This document shows positions 43,702 through 50,981 of a DNA stretch of 64,000 nt, in pieces. A program made the translations under genes and the position numbers. Positions within the stretch are counted from its first letter, which is position 1. Each line of letters starts with the position of its first letter. This stretch comes from Pirellula sp. SH-Sr6A (GTDB lineage: Bacteria; Planctomycetota; Planctomycetia; Pirellulales; Pirellulaceae), in NCBI RefSeq assembly GCF_001610875.1, contig NZ_CP011272.1, forward strand, positions 1,407,988 through 1,471,987, written 5' to 3'. Below the pieces are notes generated by a model. The model worked only from the letters and a program-made list of their open reading frames with translations. It was not told the origin of the DNA and did no database searches.

Positions 43702-43730
43702 ACGCCGCGAATGGAAGCGCGGCGTTCTTC
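43702..43730 (+). terminator. Hairpin after 85-residue cassette gene
   Basis: Perfect 8-bp stem ACGCCGCG / CGCGGCGT with an 8-base loop, followed by TCTTCC. The sequence after it (CGCTTGGTCGC) is the same as after the amidoligase hairpin, so the terminators themselves are repeated units. Confidence 0.7.
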
Positions 43731-43883
43731 CGCTTGGTCGCGACACACGCCCACTGCCGCGTGGTGTATCCCTTCTTCGACTAAGTACCCAACAATCAAA
43801 ACATCGCAACACGGGCCAACGTCGGGGCCCGTAAGGCCTCCCCTGAAACATGGAAGAACACGGGAAAAAACTGCTGAAATCGG

Positions 43884-43925
43884 CTTGCTACCGGTTAAAC
43901 CGCATGGCTCATGTGTGTCATCGCC
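43884..43925 (+). repeat. Cassette leader repeat, copy D
   Basis: CTTGCTACCGGTTAAACC then GCATGGCTCATGTGTGTC. The GGTT/AACC arms are separated by one base. Mini-ORF from 43911 is MCVIAQRPT and stops before the gene, in the gene's frame. Confidence 0.8.
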
Positions 43926-43967
43926 CAGCGACCAACTGCTTTCACCACGCAATAGGAAAACAAACCG

Positions 43968-44243
43968 ATGTCCCGAACCAATGCCAGAACCGTTGCTATC
44001 AGAACCGCCTTCAAACAAATGCCTCGCGCCACCGCGATGGACCTCTGTGAGGACTATCGCGAAGTGGTCACAAGGTTGAAACGAATGACCGACAACTTGG
44101 CCGGCGCATTCGTGGTCGCGAGTGGAGATTCGGCCCGTGCCCTGGAAGCAGAACTCCGCATGTTCGAAGAGGCCATAGACGTCCTTGCCGGCAGCATGCT
44201 GCCCGAAGTAATCGAAGAATATCTGGCTTCCAAGGAATGCTGA
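43968..44243 (+). CDS. Cassette protein, 91 residues
   Basis: ATG preceded by AATAGGAAAACAAACCG. Basic N-terminus (MSRTNARTVAIRTAFKQMPR) then long helices (DYREVVTRLKRMTDNLAGAF, LEAELRMFEEAIDVLAGSML). No homologue in copy 2. Function unknown. Confidence 0.6.
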   Translation: MSRTNARTVAIRTAFKQMPRATAMDLCEDYREVVTRLKRMTDNLAGAFVVASGDSARALEAELRMFEEAIDVLAGSMLPEVIEEYLASKEC

Positions 44244-44273
44244 GAAAACCTGCTGAAAACATTGCAAGGACGG

Positions 44274-44315
44274 CTTGAGGTTAATCGAACCGCATGGCTC
44301 ATGTGTGTTATCGCA
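44274..44315 (+). repeat. Cassette leader repeat, copy E
   Basis: CTTGAGGTTAATCGAACC then GCATGGCTCATGTGTGTT. Nearly the same as copy B upstream. Mini-ORF MCVIA, stop TAA. Confidence 0.85.
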
Positions 44316-44351
44316 TAACCAATTTTCATTCACCCAAACGGAGAACCAAAC

Positions 44352-44624
44352 ATGAACCTCGACACCCTGATCGAAATCCTCAGCGACTACCGCGAAGAGT
44401 TCGGAGGCGACGCCGAAGTGCGACTGATGACCCAGCAGAACTGGCCCTTCGAGAACCGGATCTGCGGCGTTACCAGCGGACGCGACATAAACGACGCGTC
44501 CGACGATGAGGATGAAGACGACGACGCCCAAGACGTTGCCGACGACTACACGGTCTACATCGTCGAAGGCGGGCAGATCTGCTACGGCAGCAAGCGGGCT
44601 TGGGAAACGTGTCGCGATAGTTGA
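44352..44624 (+). CDS. Cassette protein, 90 residues, acidic (conserved in copy 2)
   Basis: Start after AAACGGAGAACCAAAC. MNLDTLIEILSDYREEFGGD, then EVRLMTQQNWPFENRICGVT, an Asp/Glu-rich loop and VYIVEGGQICYGSKRAW. The copy 2 homologue (57888-58145) keeps nearly all residues outside the acidic loop, which changes in length by multiples of three. I recall similar unnamed proteins in phages and plasmids but cannot name a function. Confidence 0.8.
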   Translation: MNLDTLIEILSDYREEFGGDAEVRLMTQQNWPFENRICGVTSGRDINDASDDEDEDDDAQDVADDYTVYIVEGGQICYGSKRAWETCRDS

Positions 44625-44688
44625 CCGCGACACATCGATGCGCCAAGGAGAAGATTCTGGAAAACCTTCAGAATCTTTTCTTCTTCGG

Positions 44689-44730
44689 CTTGCTGTCGGT
44701 TGAGCCGCATGGCTCATGTGTGTCAACGCA
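44689..44730 (+). repeat. Cassette leader repeat, copy F
   Basis: CTTGCTGTCGGTTGAGCC then GCATGGCTCATGTGTGTC. It is the only good copy out of phase with the genes: 62 bases separate its GCA triplet from the next ATG rather than a multiple of three. Here the other frame (MAHVCQ) is open into the gene. Confidence 0.8.
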
Positions 44731-44768
44731 CTTGCGAGTTCACATCTACAAACCATAGGAGTAACACA

Positions 44769-44978
44769 ATGGCTGGTCACACACCACAACAGTACGAATC
44801 GTACAACGACAACTGGGCCGAGGTTCAAAACCAACTGGCCTCTATCAAGGAACGGATTGACCAGTTCCCAAATCCACATTATGAGAACTTCAGTTTCTAC
44901 GAGCACCAAAGCTTCACCCTGCGAGAGGTGGCACGAGCGCTCGAGGGCTTGCGCGAGTATCTCGGCATCGCCGACTAG
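44769..44978 (+). CDS. Cassette protein, 69 residues
   Basis: ATG after CATAGGAGTAACACA. MAGHTPQQYESYNDNWAEVQ, then NQLASIKERIDQFPNPHYEN and REVARALEGLREYLGIAD; helical. The frame is open upstream through the leader, but the site near GGAG supports this start. No homologue in copy 2. Function unknown. Confidence 0.6.
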   Translation: MAGHTPQQYESYNDNWAEVQNQLASIKERIDQFPNPHYENFSFYEHQSFTLREVARALEGLREYLGIAD

Positions 44979-45001
44979 TAGACCCAGCGTCAAATCAGAA
45001 C

Positions 45002-45072
45002 CGCGGCGAATGCATGTGCCGCGTTGACTGGCTAACACAACGCGACACATCAAACGTGTCGCGTTCTTTCTT
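45002..45072 (+). terminator. Double hairpin terminator in the array
   Basis: First stem CGCGGC / GCCGCG (45002-45023), second stem AACGCGACAC / GTGTCGCGTT (45039-45065) followed by CTTTCTTCT. The second is a strong intrinsic terminator. Confidence 0.75.
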
Positions 45073-45185
45073 CTGCCTGCGCCCAATGATGGAACAAGAA
45101 TACGAACGCGACACAAACGAACGTGGGCAAAATTGGGCGATGGGGAGAAACATGGAAAAAGACTCGGAAAAGCTGCTGGAATTGG

Positions 45186-45227
45186 CTTGATGCTGTTCAA
45201 ACCGCATGGCTCATGTGTGTGCATACC
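45186..45227 (+). repeat. Cassette leader repeat, copy G
   Basis: CTTGATGCTGTTCAAACC then GCATGGCTCATGTGTGTG. Mini-ORF from 45213 (MCVHTK) stays open into the next gene. Confidence 0.85.
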
Positions 45228-45266
45228 AAACGCGGTTTCAAACCAACCCAACACCGGAGAGACACG

Positions 45267-45515
45267 ATGCCAACCATGACCAACCGACCACGCCTGACCT
45301 CGGCCCAGTTCCTCGGAGCGCACCGGCGAGCGCTGGAAACAATCAGCGACCTGTACGCAGTGGTCGAAGAGATGCCGATCCTCGCCGCTTCCGACCCATC
45401 GACCATGAAACAGTTCTTCGACGAACTGGCTGATGTGCAGGCCACCGCAGCGAAACTCGCCCAACATTTCCGAACGCAGGTATGCACCGAAGAAAAGAAT
45501 TCGAATTCCTTTTGA
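45267..45515 (+). CDS. Cassette protein, 82 residues
   Basis: ATG after ACCGGAGAGACACG. MPTMTNRPRLTSAQFLGAHR, then helical segments (ALETISDLYAVVEEMPILA, MKQFFDELADVQATAAKLAQ). The frame is open upstream to 45123 including leader G, so an N-terminal extension starting MCVHTK is possible. The 3' end runs to within a few bases of leader H. Unknown function; no homologue in copy 2. Confidence 0.6.
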   Translation: MPTMTNRPRLTSAQFLGAHRRALETISDLYAVVEEMPILAASDPSTMKQFFDELADVQATAAKLAQHFRTQVCTEEKNSNSF

Positions 45516-45521
45516 ATCCGG

Positions 45522-45563
45522 CTTGATGCGGTTCAAACCGCATGGCTCATGTGTGTTAACGCG
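45522..45563 (+). repeat. Cassette leader repeat, copy H (best palindrome)
   Basis: Contains the near-perfect palindrome ATGCGGTTCAAACCGCAT (8-bp arms, 2-base centre) followed by GGCTCATGTGTGTT. Mini-ORF from 45549 (MCVNAKTIHQ) is open into the next gene. Confidence 0.88.
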
Positions 45564-45599
45564 AAAACGATTCACCAACCAAAAAACGGAGACCAGCAG

Positions 45600-45914
45600 A
45601 TGACCCAACACGACCTCGACCTGACGATCACCAAGATCAGCAATCGCAACCGCGGTGCTGGCGGGTCTTGGGTGCAAGGCAAGATCAACGACGAATACCG
45701 ATTCGATGCTTTGGTCTTCGCCGAACACGCAGAACACGAATCGTACGAATTGAACCAGAGCAAGATTTCGAAGCTTTGGGTTCAACGCCTGGCAGACCGC
45801 AAAGTGATGTTCAACTTCGATCGCGGGTTGGATGTGCCAGCGGTCAATACAGAGGTGCAGGTGATAGTCGACTTTCTCTGCGAGGGATTGTCGGACTTGG
45901 TCTTTGGTCAATAA
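45600..45914 (+). CDS. Cassette protein, 104 residues (conserved in copy 2)
   Basis: The ATG follows AAAACGGAGACCAGCAG; the copy 2 gene starts at the equivalent ATG, which supports it. MTQHDLDLTITKIS, GAGGSWVQGKINDEYRFDAL, then KLWVQRLADRKVMFNFDRGL and VIVDFLCEGLSDLVFG: an alpha/beta protein. Leader H gives a possible longer form starting at 45549. The next gene follows without a leader, so the two are probably one transcript. Function unknown. Confidence 0.8.
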   Translation: MTQHDLDLTITKISNRNRGAGGSWVQGKINDEYRFDALVFAEHAEHESYELNQSKISKLWVQRLADRKVMFNFDRGLDVPAVNTEVQVIVDFLCEGLSDLVFGQ

Positions 45915-45942
45915 GCCGAAACGCAGCACGGACGCGCGTAGT

Positions 45943-45960
45943 CGATCGGTGGTTCGATCG
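45943..45960 (+). other. Conserved hairpin between two cassette genes, copy 1
   Basis: CGATCGGTGGTTCGATCG, 6-bp arms, no T-run. The same hairpin with 8-bp arms is at 58981-59001 in copy 2 in the same position, so it may be a translational or processing element. Confidence 0.55.
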
Positions 45961-46007
45961 GCCTGACGATGGCAGCCAACCACGAACACAGATTTGGAGA
46001 TACGAAG

Positions 46008-46577
46008 ATGAAGAAGGCAGAAGTAAAGATCGGTGGCAAGTACTATGCGAACGTTTCGGGCAATCGCTGCGAGATTCGGATCGATGCCGAGAAGCCTCGG
46101 GGCGGTTGGGACGCAACCAACCTCGCGACCGGCAAAAAGATCTTGATCAAGAGCGCCCAACGCCTGCAGGGCGAAGTGGGTGCGAAACGCGGACGCGCGA
46201 AGGTCACCACCGAAGGTAACGTAACGGTGGTTGAGAACGAACCAGCCACCGTCGAAACGATCGGAGGCGAAACGTCCACAGCGGTTGCGGTTCTCAAGAA
46301 GCCACGCAAGGCAAAGGCTGCATCCACCGAGACCGCCGACGCCGGCGAGAAGCGATTGAGCTGCGTCGCTGCGGCCTTGAAGGTTCTCAGCGAATCGAGC
46401 GAACCGATGAACGCTCAAGAGTTGATCACCGCGATGGAAGCCAAGGGCTATTGGAGCAGCCCCGGTGGCAAGACTCCCCACGCGACCTTGTACAGCGCGA
46501 TCCTTCGTGACTTGGCCAAGGGCGACGATAGCAAGTTCGTGAAGACCGAACGCGGACGCTTCACCGTTCGAGACTAG
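46008..46577 (+). CDS. HARE-HTH domain protein of the cassette array, copy 1
   Basis: 189 residues from the ATG at 46008 (MKKAEVKIGGKYYANVSGN), the start shared with copy 2. The N-terminal part (about 1-45) is a small beta domain (GGKYYANVSGNRCEIR). After a variable Thr/Ala/Lys linker, residues about 118-188 form a winged helix of the HARE-HTH type (KVLSESSEPMNAQELITAME, GYWSSPGGKTPHATLYSAIL), a domain found with DNA methylation and restriction systems. It lies upstream of the DNA methyltransferase in both copies and may bind modified or phage DNA. Confidence 0.82.
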   Translation: MKKAEVKIGGKYYANVSGNRCEIRIDAEKPRGGWDATNLATGKKILIKSAQRLQGEVGAKRGRAKVTTEGNVTVVENEPATVETIGGETSTAVAVLKKPRKAKAASTETADAGEKRLSCVAAALKVLSESSEPMNAQELITAMEAKGYWSSPGGKTPHATLYSAILRDLAKGDDSKFVKTERGRFTVRD

Positions 46578-46589
46578 GAGACCCAGCCG

Positions 46590-46823
46590 GTGAAACACTT
46601 TTACGATTTGCGAACGGTGGATGACTTGGCCGAAGGCGAGATCGCAGTGCCAGAGCCAGGCATCACCTACGACCTGCGAACGATTAACAATCGCAAGCTC
46701 GACGTCGGCAGCGTGGTGGACGTGATCCGCCAAGGTCCCACGCTGTTCGCCCGAACCGCTAGCGGAGATTCGATTGCCGTCTCCGGCCACGGCGCTGCCA
46801 TCTTGGTACCGCACGACTTGTAG
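46590..46823 (+). CDS. Cassette protein, 77 residues, GTG start
   Basis: Starts with GTG 12 bases after the HARE-HTH stop (GGAG upstream). MKHFYDLRTVDDLAEGEIAV, then SVVDVIRQGPTLFARTASGD and AVSGHGAAILVP: beta-rich. A divergent homologue at 58152-58391 has the same pattern (DLEDGDRAYPEANVSYEI, YAVSGVDGYEL) but sits elsewhere in its array, before the leader of another gene. This is direct evidence of cassette shuffling. Confidence 0.72.
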   Translation: MKHFYDLRTVDDLAEGEIAVPEPGITYDLRTINNRKLDVGSVVDVIRQGPTLFARTASGDSIAVSGHGAAILVPHDL

Positions 46824-46856
46824 ACACGCCCGAAGCACGGAACGCTTCCCACCAAT

Positions 46857-46888
46857 CGCCCCACGTTTACACCGTGTGGGCGTTTTCT
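46857..46888 (+). terminator. Terminator after the 77-residue gene
   Basis: CGCCC-CACG / CGTG-GGGCG stem with one bulge, then TTTTCTCG. The homologous gene in copy 2 has a matching hairpin. Confidence 0.75.
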
Positions 46889-47002
46889 CGTTGATGCGAA
46901 CATAAGCCCAACCAGCAACACAACGCGACACGTCGCGGAACTGCGGTTCGCCGGCGCAGCCACATGTTTGGAAGAAATTCACAAAACATGCTCGCATGTT
47001 GG

Positions 47003-47044
47003 CTTGATGTTTTTGCGATTCGCTGGCTGACTGTTGAGGATCGT
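47003..47044 (+). repeat. Cassette leader repeat, degenerate copy I
   Basis: GGCTTGATG after an A-rich tract (GAAGAAATTCACAAAACATG) is kept, but the GCATGGCTCATGTGTG core is lost (GATTCGCTGGCTGACTG). Confidence 0.55.
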
Positions 47045-47075
47045 CTTTCGTTTCTCCAACAACCAGGAACCAACT

Positions 47076-47291
47076 ATGGCCAAACCAGCCCTTGAGCCGG
47101 CAGCTCCCTACGAGAACCTGCACCTCGTAGCACGCGACTACCTCGATCGACTGCGTCAATCGCTCGATGCTATGCAACAACCAGATGACCCAAATCTGCG
47201 ATGGCGGAAAGTTCACACGATGGCACAGGTCAACGCACGCCTGGCTCAAGCCGGCGAACTGCTCGACAAACTCAACCCAACCACCAAATGA
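47076..47291 (+). CDS. Cassette protein, 71 residues
   Basis: ATG after ACCAGGAACCAACT. MAKPALEPAAPYENLHLVAR, then DYLDRLRQSLDAMQQPDD and MAQVNARLAQAGELLDKL, helical. No homologue in copy 2. The next gene follows after 12 bases. Function unknown. Confidence 0.6.
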   Translation: MAKPALEPAAPYENLHLVARDYLDRLRQSLDAMQQPDDPNLRWRKVHTMAQVNARLAQAGELLDKLNPTTK

Positions 47292-47303
47292 AACAAGGAA
47301 CCA

Positions 47304-47534
47304 ATGACCATGCACACACGACTGAATAAAGGCGATCGCATCCGCTTGGTGTCGATGCCGCAAGATCCAGACCCGATCCCCGTTGGATCGCTCGGGACCG
47401 TCATTGATGTTCACGAGCATCACGATTGGATGCAGGTCGATGTCGATTGGGACAACGGCCGCTCCCTCATGCTGACGATGCCCGACGATTGTGTCGCCAT
47501 CGTCGAACCCAACCACCACGAACCATCGAAGTAA
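47304..47534 (+). CDS. DUF4314-like protein, copy 1
   Basis: 76 residues. GDRIRLVSMPQDPDPIPVGS, then LGTVIDVHEHHDWMQVDVDW and GRSLMLTMPDDCV follow the DUF4314 pattern of small beta-barrel proteins common on phages and mobile elements. The start is after ACAAGGAACCA. A stop (TAA) separates it from the next gene here, while in copy 2 the two are fused. Confidence 0.78.
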   Translation: MTMHTRLNKGDRIRLVSMPQDPDPIPVGSLGTVIDVHEHHDWMQVDVDWDNGRSLMLTMPDDCVAIVEPNHHEPSK

Positions 47535-47546
47535 GGAAGCCAACCT

Positions 47547-47864
47547 ATGTCCACAAGAGCAACGATTGCCTGCAAGCAAGAAGACGGTCGCTACGCAGCG
47601 ATCTACCTTCACTTCGATGGCTACCAAGACCACGCCGGCAGAGTCCTCAAAGAACATTACACATCGATCGAGTCGGCACGAACGCTGGTCGCAGGTGGCG
47701 ATATTCGATCGCTCGCTAACGACGGAACGCCCGAACGATTCACCGACGGTAATCGCACGGTTGTCATGCCGACGCGCGCGGCTCTCCACGAGTTCGCGAG
47801 GAACTGCGGCACCGAGTATGTTTACGTTTTCGAGGACGACGCTTGGCATTGTCATAGGCTTTGA
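47547..47864 (+). CDS. Small phage protein of the MSTRATI family, copy 1
   Basis: 105 residues. MSTRATIACKQEDGRYAAIY, HFDGYQDHAG and VYVFEDDAWHCH fit a common but unnamed family in phages and plasmids (start MSTRATI, then a Y-x-H-x-DGYP-like step). It ends 7 bases before the convergent HNH gene. Function unknown. Confidence 0.78.
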   Translation: MSTRATIACKQEDGRYAAIYLHFDGYQDHAGRVLKEHYTSIESARTLVAGGDIRSLANDGTPERFTDGNRTVVMPTRAALHEFARNCGTEYVYVFEDDAWHCHRL

Positions 47865-47870
47865 TGGGCT

Positions 47871-48293
47871 TTACTGATTCGATGAGTTTTGTTTTGCACG
47901 AAGTTTCCGATTGCGTTTCGCGATGACGGCGAGGTCCGATAGACAGCGCTTGCACACCCCCATCACACCGTTGCGTCCCTTGTATTCGTAGAACTCCGTG
48001 TCGACGGGCCGATACCATTGGCAGCGCCGACAGCGTTTCAACCAGCGGCTGCCAACTCGGATGCAACCGCTGTGAATCCGCTTGTGCTCCAAGCGAGTCA
48101 CCAGCATGAGGTTCTCAAGTCGGTTATCGAGCTTGTCACCGTTGCGATGGTGTAGCTCCATGCCTTCAGGGATAGGCCCATGGTGCGTCTCCCAGACGAT
48201 TACATGCTCAAACCTTTGCTTCCGATCCTTGCACGTGATCCGTCGATAGCCGAACGGCGTGATTGAACCTCTGGCCGGTGACCGTTGCGTCAT
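47871..48293 (-). CDS. HNH homing-type endonuclease
   Basis: 140 residues. GPIPEGMELHHRNGDKLDN with RLENLMLVTRLEHKRIHSG is the HNH_3-type core with catalytic His. Before it is a GYRRITCKDRKQRFEH strand region; after it two CxxC pairs (RCRRCQW and VCKRCLSD) form a zinc finger. The ATG overlaps the stop of methyltransferase copy 1 by 4 bases. It is absent after the methyltransferase in copy 2, so it is a later insertion, as is normal for homing nucleases. Confidence 0.85.
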   Translation of the reverse strand: MTQRSPARGSITPFGYRRITCKDRKQRFEHVIVWETHHGPIPEGMELHHRNGDKLDNRLENLMLVTRLEHKRIHSGCIRVGSRWLKRCRRCQWYRPVDTEFYEYKGRNGVMGVCKRCLSDLAVIAKRNRKLRAKQNSSNQ

Positions 48294-49399
48294 CGCATGT
48301 TCTCCTCTCGCGCCTTCATGGGGATCGGAGATTCGCCCGTTCGTTCCAAGACCGCAGGGATACCTGTGAAACGCTGGAAGCGATCAACGATGACATCACA
48401 ATACAGCGTGTCGAGTTCCATCAAGAACGCGTTGCGACCGCACTGCTCAGCGCCGATCAGCGTTGAGCCACTGCCACCGAACAGGTCGAGGACGTTCTCG
48501 CCTTGAACCGACGAATACTGCATCGCGCGGACAGCGAGTTCAGCCGGCTTGCCCGTTAAATGTTCAAGCTGTTGCGGAGGGATCTTCTTGACATGCCAAA
48601 GGTCCGTGATGTTCTTCGGTCCATAGAACTTATGGCCGGCACCTTCTTTCCAGCCATAGAACGCCCATTCATGCGCGCCCATGAAATCTTTTCGCGTCAA
48701 AACTGGATGCTGCTTGTCCCAGATGATTGATTGCGAGAAGTACAGCCCATGCTTCTTCAGTACCGGTGGATAGTTGCCGCAGTTGGCGTAGCCACCCCAG
48801 ATGTAGAAGCAGCGACCTGGCAGTAAGACTCGGGCAATGTTTCCAAACCAATCATCAAGCAGCTTGTCGAACGCCTCGTCGCTGACGAAGTCATTTGCAA
48901 GCGGTCGATCCTTTGGACGAAGCTTCTTGTGAGTCGCTGCATGTTTTGGTTTGCCCGTTTCGTGATCGACACCAAACGAAGCGGCGTTGCCTTGTCCTTG
49001 CTTCAGCCGGCCCGATGCCCCATCGTTCGAGAACGAAGACAAACCCGCAGCGATCGCGTTATTCGATCGCGGTTCGACCTTTACGTTGTAGGGCGGATCT
49101 GTGTTGCACAAGTGGATCGCAGCGCCGGCCAAGAGCCGATCTAAGTCCGCCGGCGACGACGAGTCACCACAGAGTAGCCGATGGTTTCCGAGGATCCAAA
49201 GATCGCCTGGTTGGGTAACCGCTTCGTCTGGCGGCTCCGGCACATCGTCTGGATCGGTGAGCTTCCAGGCAACCCACTGATTCCGATCGCGAATGCAACT
49301 TGGACAATTCTGGTCGATAGCTTCAAGAGGCGGTTGGGGTGCGGAACCTCCCCGGACCGACCCTGATAAGGAACCTTCTCGGAGAAGTCGATTTCGCAA
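48290..49399 (-). CDS. DNA methyltransferase (beta class), copy 1, 5' part replaced
   Basis: 369 residues. NTDPPYNV (motif IV) comes before DLFGGSGSTLIG (motif I), the order of beta-class N6-adenine or N4-cytosine methyltransferases. Homology to copy 2 begins at LTDPD (about 49258); before that, 47 unrelated codons (PSCIRDRNQWVAWKL) replace the 140-residue ParB-like domain. The first codon has no clear ribosome binding site. The catalytic domain is complete, so activity is possible, but the gene is a product of the recombination that joined the two prophages. Confidence 0.8.
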   Translation of the reverse strand: MRNRLLREGSLSGSVRGGSAPQPPLEAIDQNCPSCIRDRNQWVAWKLTDPDDVPEPPDEAVTQPGDLWILGNHRLLCGDSSSPADLDRLLAGAAIHLCNTDPPYNVKVEPRSNNAIAAGLSSFSNDGASGRLKQGQGNAASFGVDHETGKPKHAATHKKLRPKDRPLANDFVSDEAFDKLLDDWFGNIARVLLPGRCFYIWGGYANCGNYPPVLKKHGLYFSQSIIWDKQHPVLTRKDFMGAHEWAFYGWKEGAGHKFYGPKNITDLWHVKKIPPQQLEHLTGKPAELAVRAMQYSSVQGENVLDLFGGSGSTLIGAEQCGRNAFLMELDTLYCDVIVDRFQRFTGIPAVLERTGESPIPMKAREENMR

Positions 49400-49762
49400 C
49401 TGCTTGAAAAACGAGGGCTTACGGAGTTCGAGACCGAATCGCTCGGTCGTAAAAGGTGTGCCGCGTTACGGAAAATCTGCTTAACAGTCAGGACTTTCGC
49501 TGCGCGCGTTTTTAGTCATTTTAGCTTTCCGCGACCTGCACATAAGTTCTTGTTTGAACAGTCGTTAACCGCTTTCGGGTTACATCGGTGCCCCGCATCG
49601 GTCTCGAACGCATGCGACATACTACTTAGCAATCACTGCGAACCGGCTGCACCGCCATGAAGCAGTTGTTACATGCAGCCGTCGAACTATCCTAGACCCA
49701 CATCCGGGGTGCAAAAAGTGCGCTCCGCCTATGTATTTCTCGGGAATTCACGGCTTTTCATC
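49400..49762. other. Junction sequence before the transposase
   Basis: 363 bases without a convincing gene, part of the segment (49258-51083) that has no counterpart in either prophage copy. It holds GTGCAAAAA (49709-49717), which matches TTTTTGCAC (51069-51077) in inverted order. This could be a weak terminal repeat of the insertion element; no target duplication was seen. Confidence 0.35.
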
Positions 49763-50872
49763 ATGGCAAGCTTCCGCAACGTTTACACATCCCTCTTGCT
49801 CGTCATTGCCGGGTCAACGGACAGGGAACTTGCCCGCCAGGTCAACTACCTCAAGGCGGAGAACCAAATCCTTCGCAGTCGGCTTCCTGGTCGGATCAGT
49901 CTAACTGAACGCGAGAAGAACCGCCTGATTCGTTTTGCCAAAAATCTTGGTTCGGCACTCAATGAGTTGGCCACGATTGTTCACCCCGGGACCATCCATC
50001 GCTGGATTCGCGAAGCCGCAGCAAAATCCAAGGCGCGCCGAAAAGGCAAAAGCGGCCGTCCCCGGACTGCAAAGGATATCGAGAAACTGATCCTTAAACT
50101 GGCCAAAGACAATTCCTGGGGCTACACCAGGATCCTCGGCGAACTAAAGAAACTTGGGATCGAATCGGTAACGCGCAACACGGTCAAAAACATTCTCAAA
50201 CGCAATGGCTTCGAGTCAGGCCCTAAGCGAGGACCGGGCACTTGGGACGAGTTCGTCAATCGCCATGCGAAAACGCTTTGGCAATGCGACTTCTTCTCGA
50301 AGAAGATCGTTTCGAAGGCTGGCCTTCGAGACATCTTTGTTTTGATCTTTATCAACGTTGAAACACGTCGCGTCTACATTTCGCCGTCGACCTACAAGCC
50401 AGATGAGCAATGGATGGTTCAGCAAGCGACAACGTTTATCGAGTCGACAAAGGCGGGAGGTCCGAAATGCAAGATCCTGATGCTCGACAACGACGCAAAG
50501 TACTCCAAGCTGTTCATGGACGTATTTGAAAAGGGAAAAATCAAAATCCAACGAACTCCGATCCGATCCCCGAACATGGTCGCCTTTGCCGAACGATTCG
50601 TTCAAACGATCAAGCAAGAATGTCTCGACCATTTCGTCGTTTTTGGCCACAAACACATGGACCTCCTGTGCCAAGAATTCAAAGACTACTATCACGAAGA
50701 ACGGCCGCATCAGGGACTGGAGAACGAGCTTGTGATTGACGGTACGAGAACGAAGAAACGATCGAAGTCTGGAACGACACAATCCGAAGCCGTATCGATT
50801 CCGATTTCTGAGATTCGTTGCAAAGAACGGCTCGGTGGACTGCTCAAGAGCTATAGCCGCAGAGCGGCGTAG
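49763..50872 (+). CDS. DDE transposase/integrase (rve core)
   Basis: 369 residues from the ATG at 49763 (MASFRNVYTSLLL); the open frame starts earlier but has no signal of coding there. An N-terminal helix-turn-helix region (TIHRWIREAAAKSK) is followed by an HTH_21-like segment (SWGYTRILGELKKLGIESVT) and an rve core: LWQCDFFSKK (first Asp), MLDNDAKYSKLF (second Asp) and FVQTIKQECLDHF (Glu). This is an IS3/IS481-like enzyme. It lies exactly at the joint between the two prophage copies. Confidence 0.85.
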   Translation: MASFRNVYTSLLLVIAGSTDRELARQVNYLKAENQILRSRLPGRISLTEREKNRLIRFAKNLGSALNELATIVHPGTIHRWIREAAAKSKARRKGKSGRPRTAKDIEKLILKLAKDNSWGYTRILGELKKLGIESVTRNTVKNILKRNGFESGPKRGPGTWDEFVNRHAKTLWQCDFFSKKIVSKAGLRDIFVLIFINVETRRVYISPSTYKPDEQWMVQQATTFIESTKAGGPKCKILMLDNDAKYSKLFMDVFEKGKIKIQRTPIRSPNMVAFAERFVQTIKQECLDHFVVFGHKHMDLLCQEFKDYYHEERPHQGLENELVIDGTRTKKRSKSGTTQSEAVSIPISEIRCKERLGGLLKSYSRRAA

Positions 50873-50981
50873 CTCAAGTCATCGTTCCACTTCCTTTGAT
50901 ACGTTCACTTCAGGTTTGTGCTTACTGCTGCGCACGACGCGAACATCCATCTGCACCGCAGCCATCTGTGTCCAAAAATGA

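Noticed and set aside
41565-47855. A single 2,096-codon minus-strand protein gene
   Set aside because: It lies in exact codon register opposite proven sense genes. Sense proteins are better conserved between the two copies than the antisense translation, and no ribosome binding site or domain is seen. Kept as a statistical anomaly, not as a gene.
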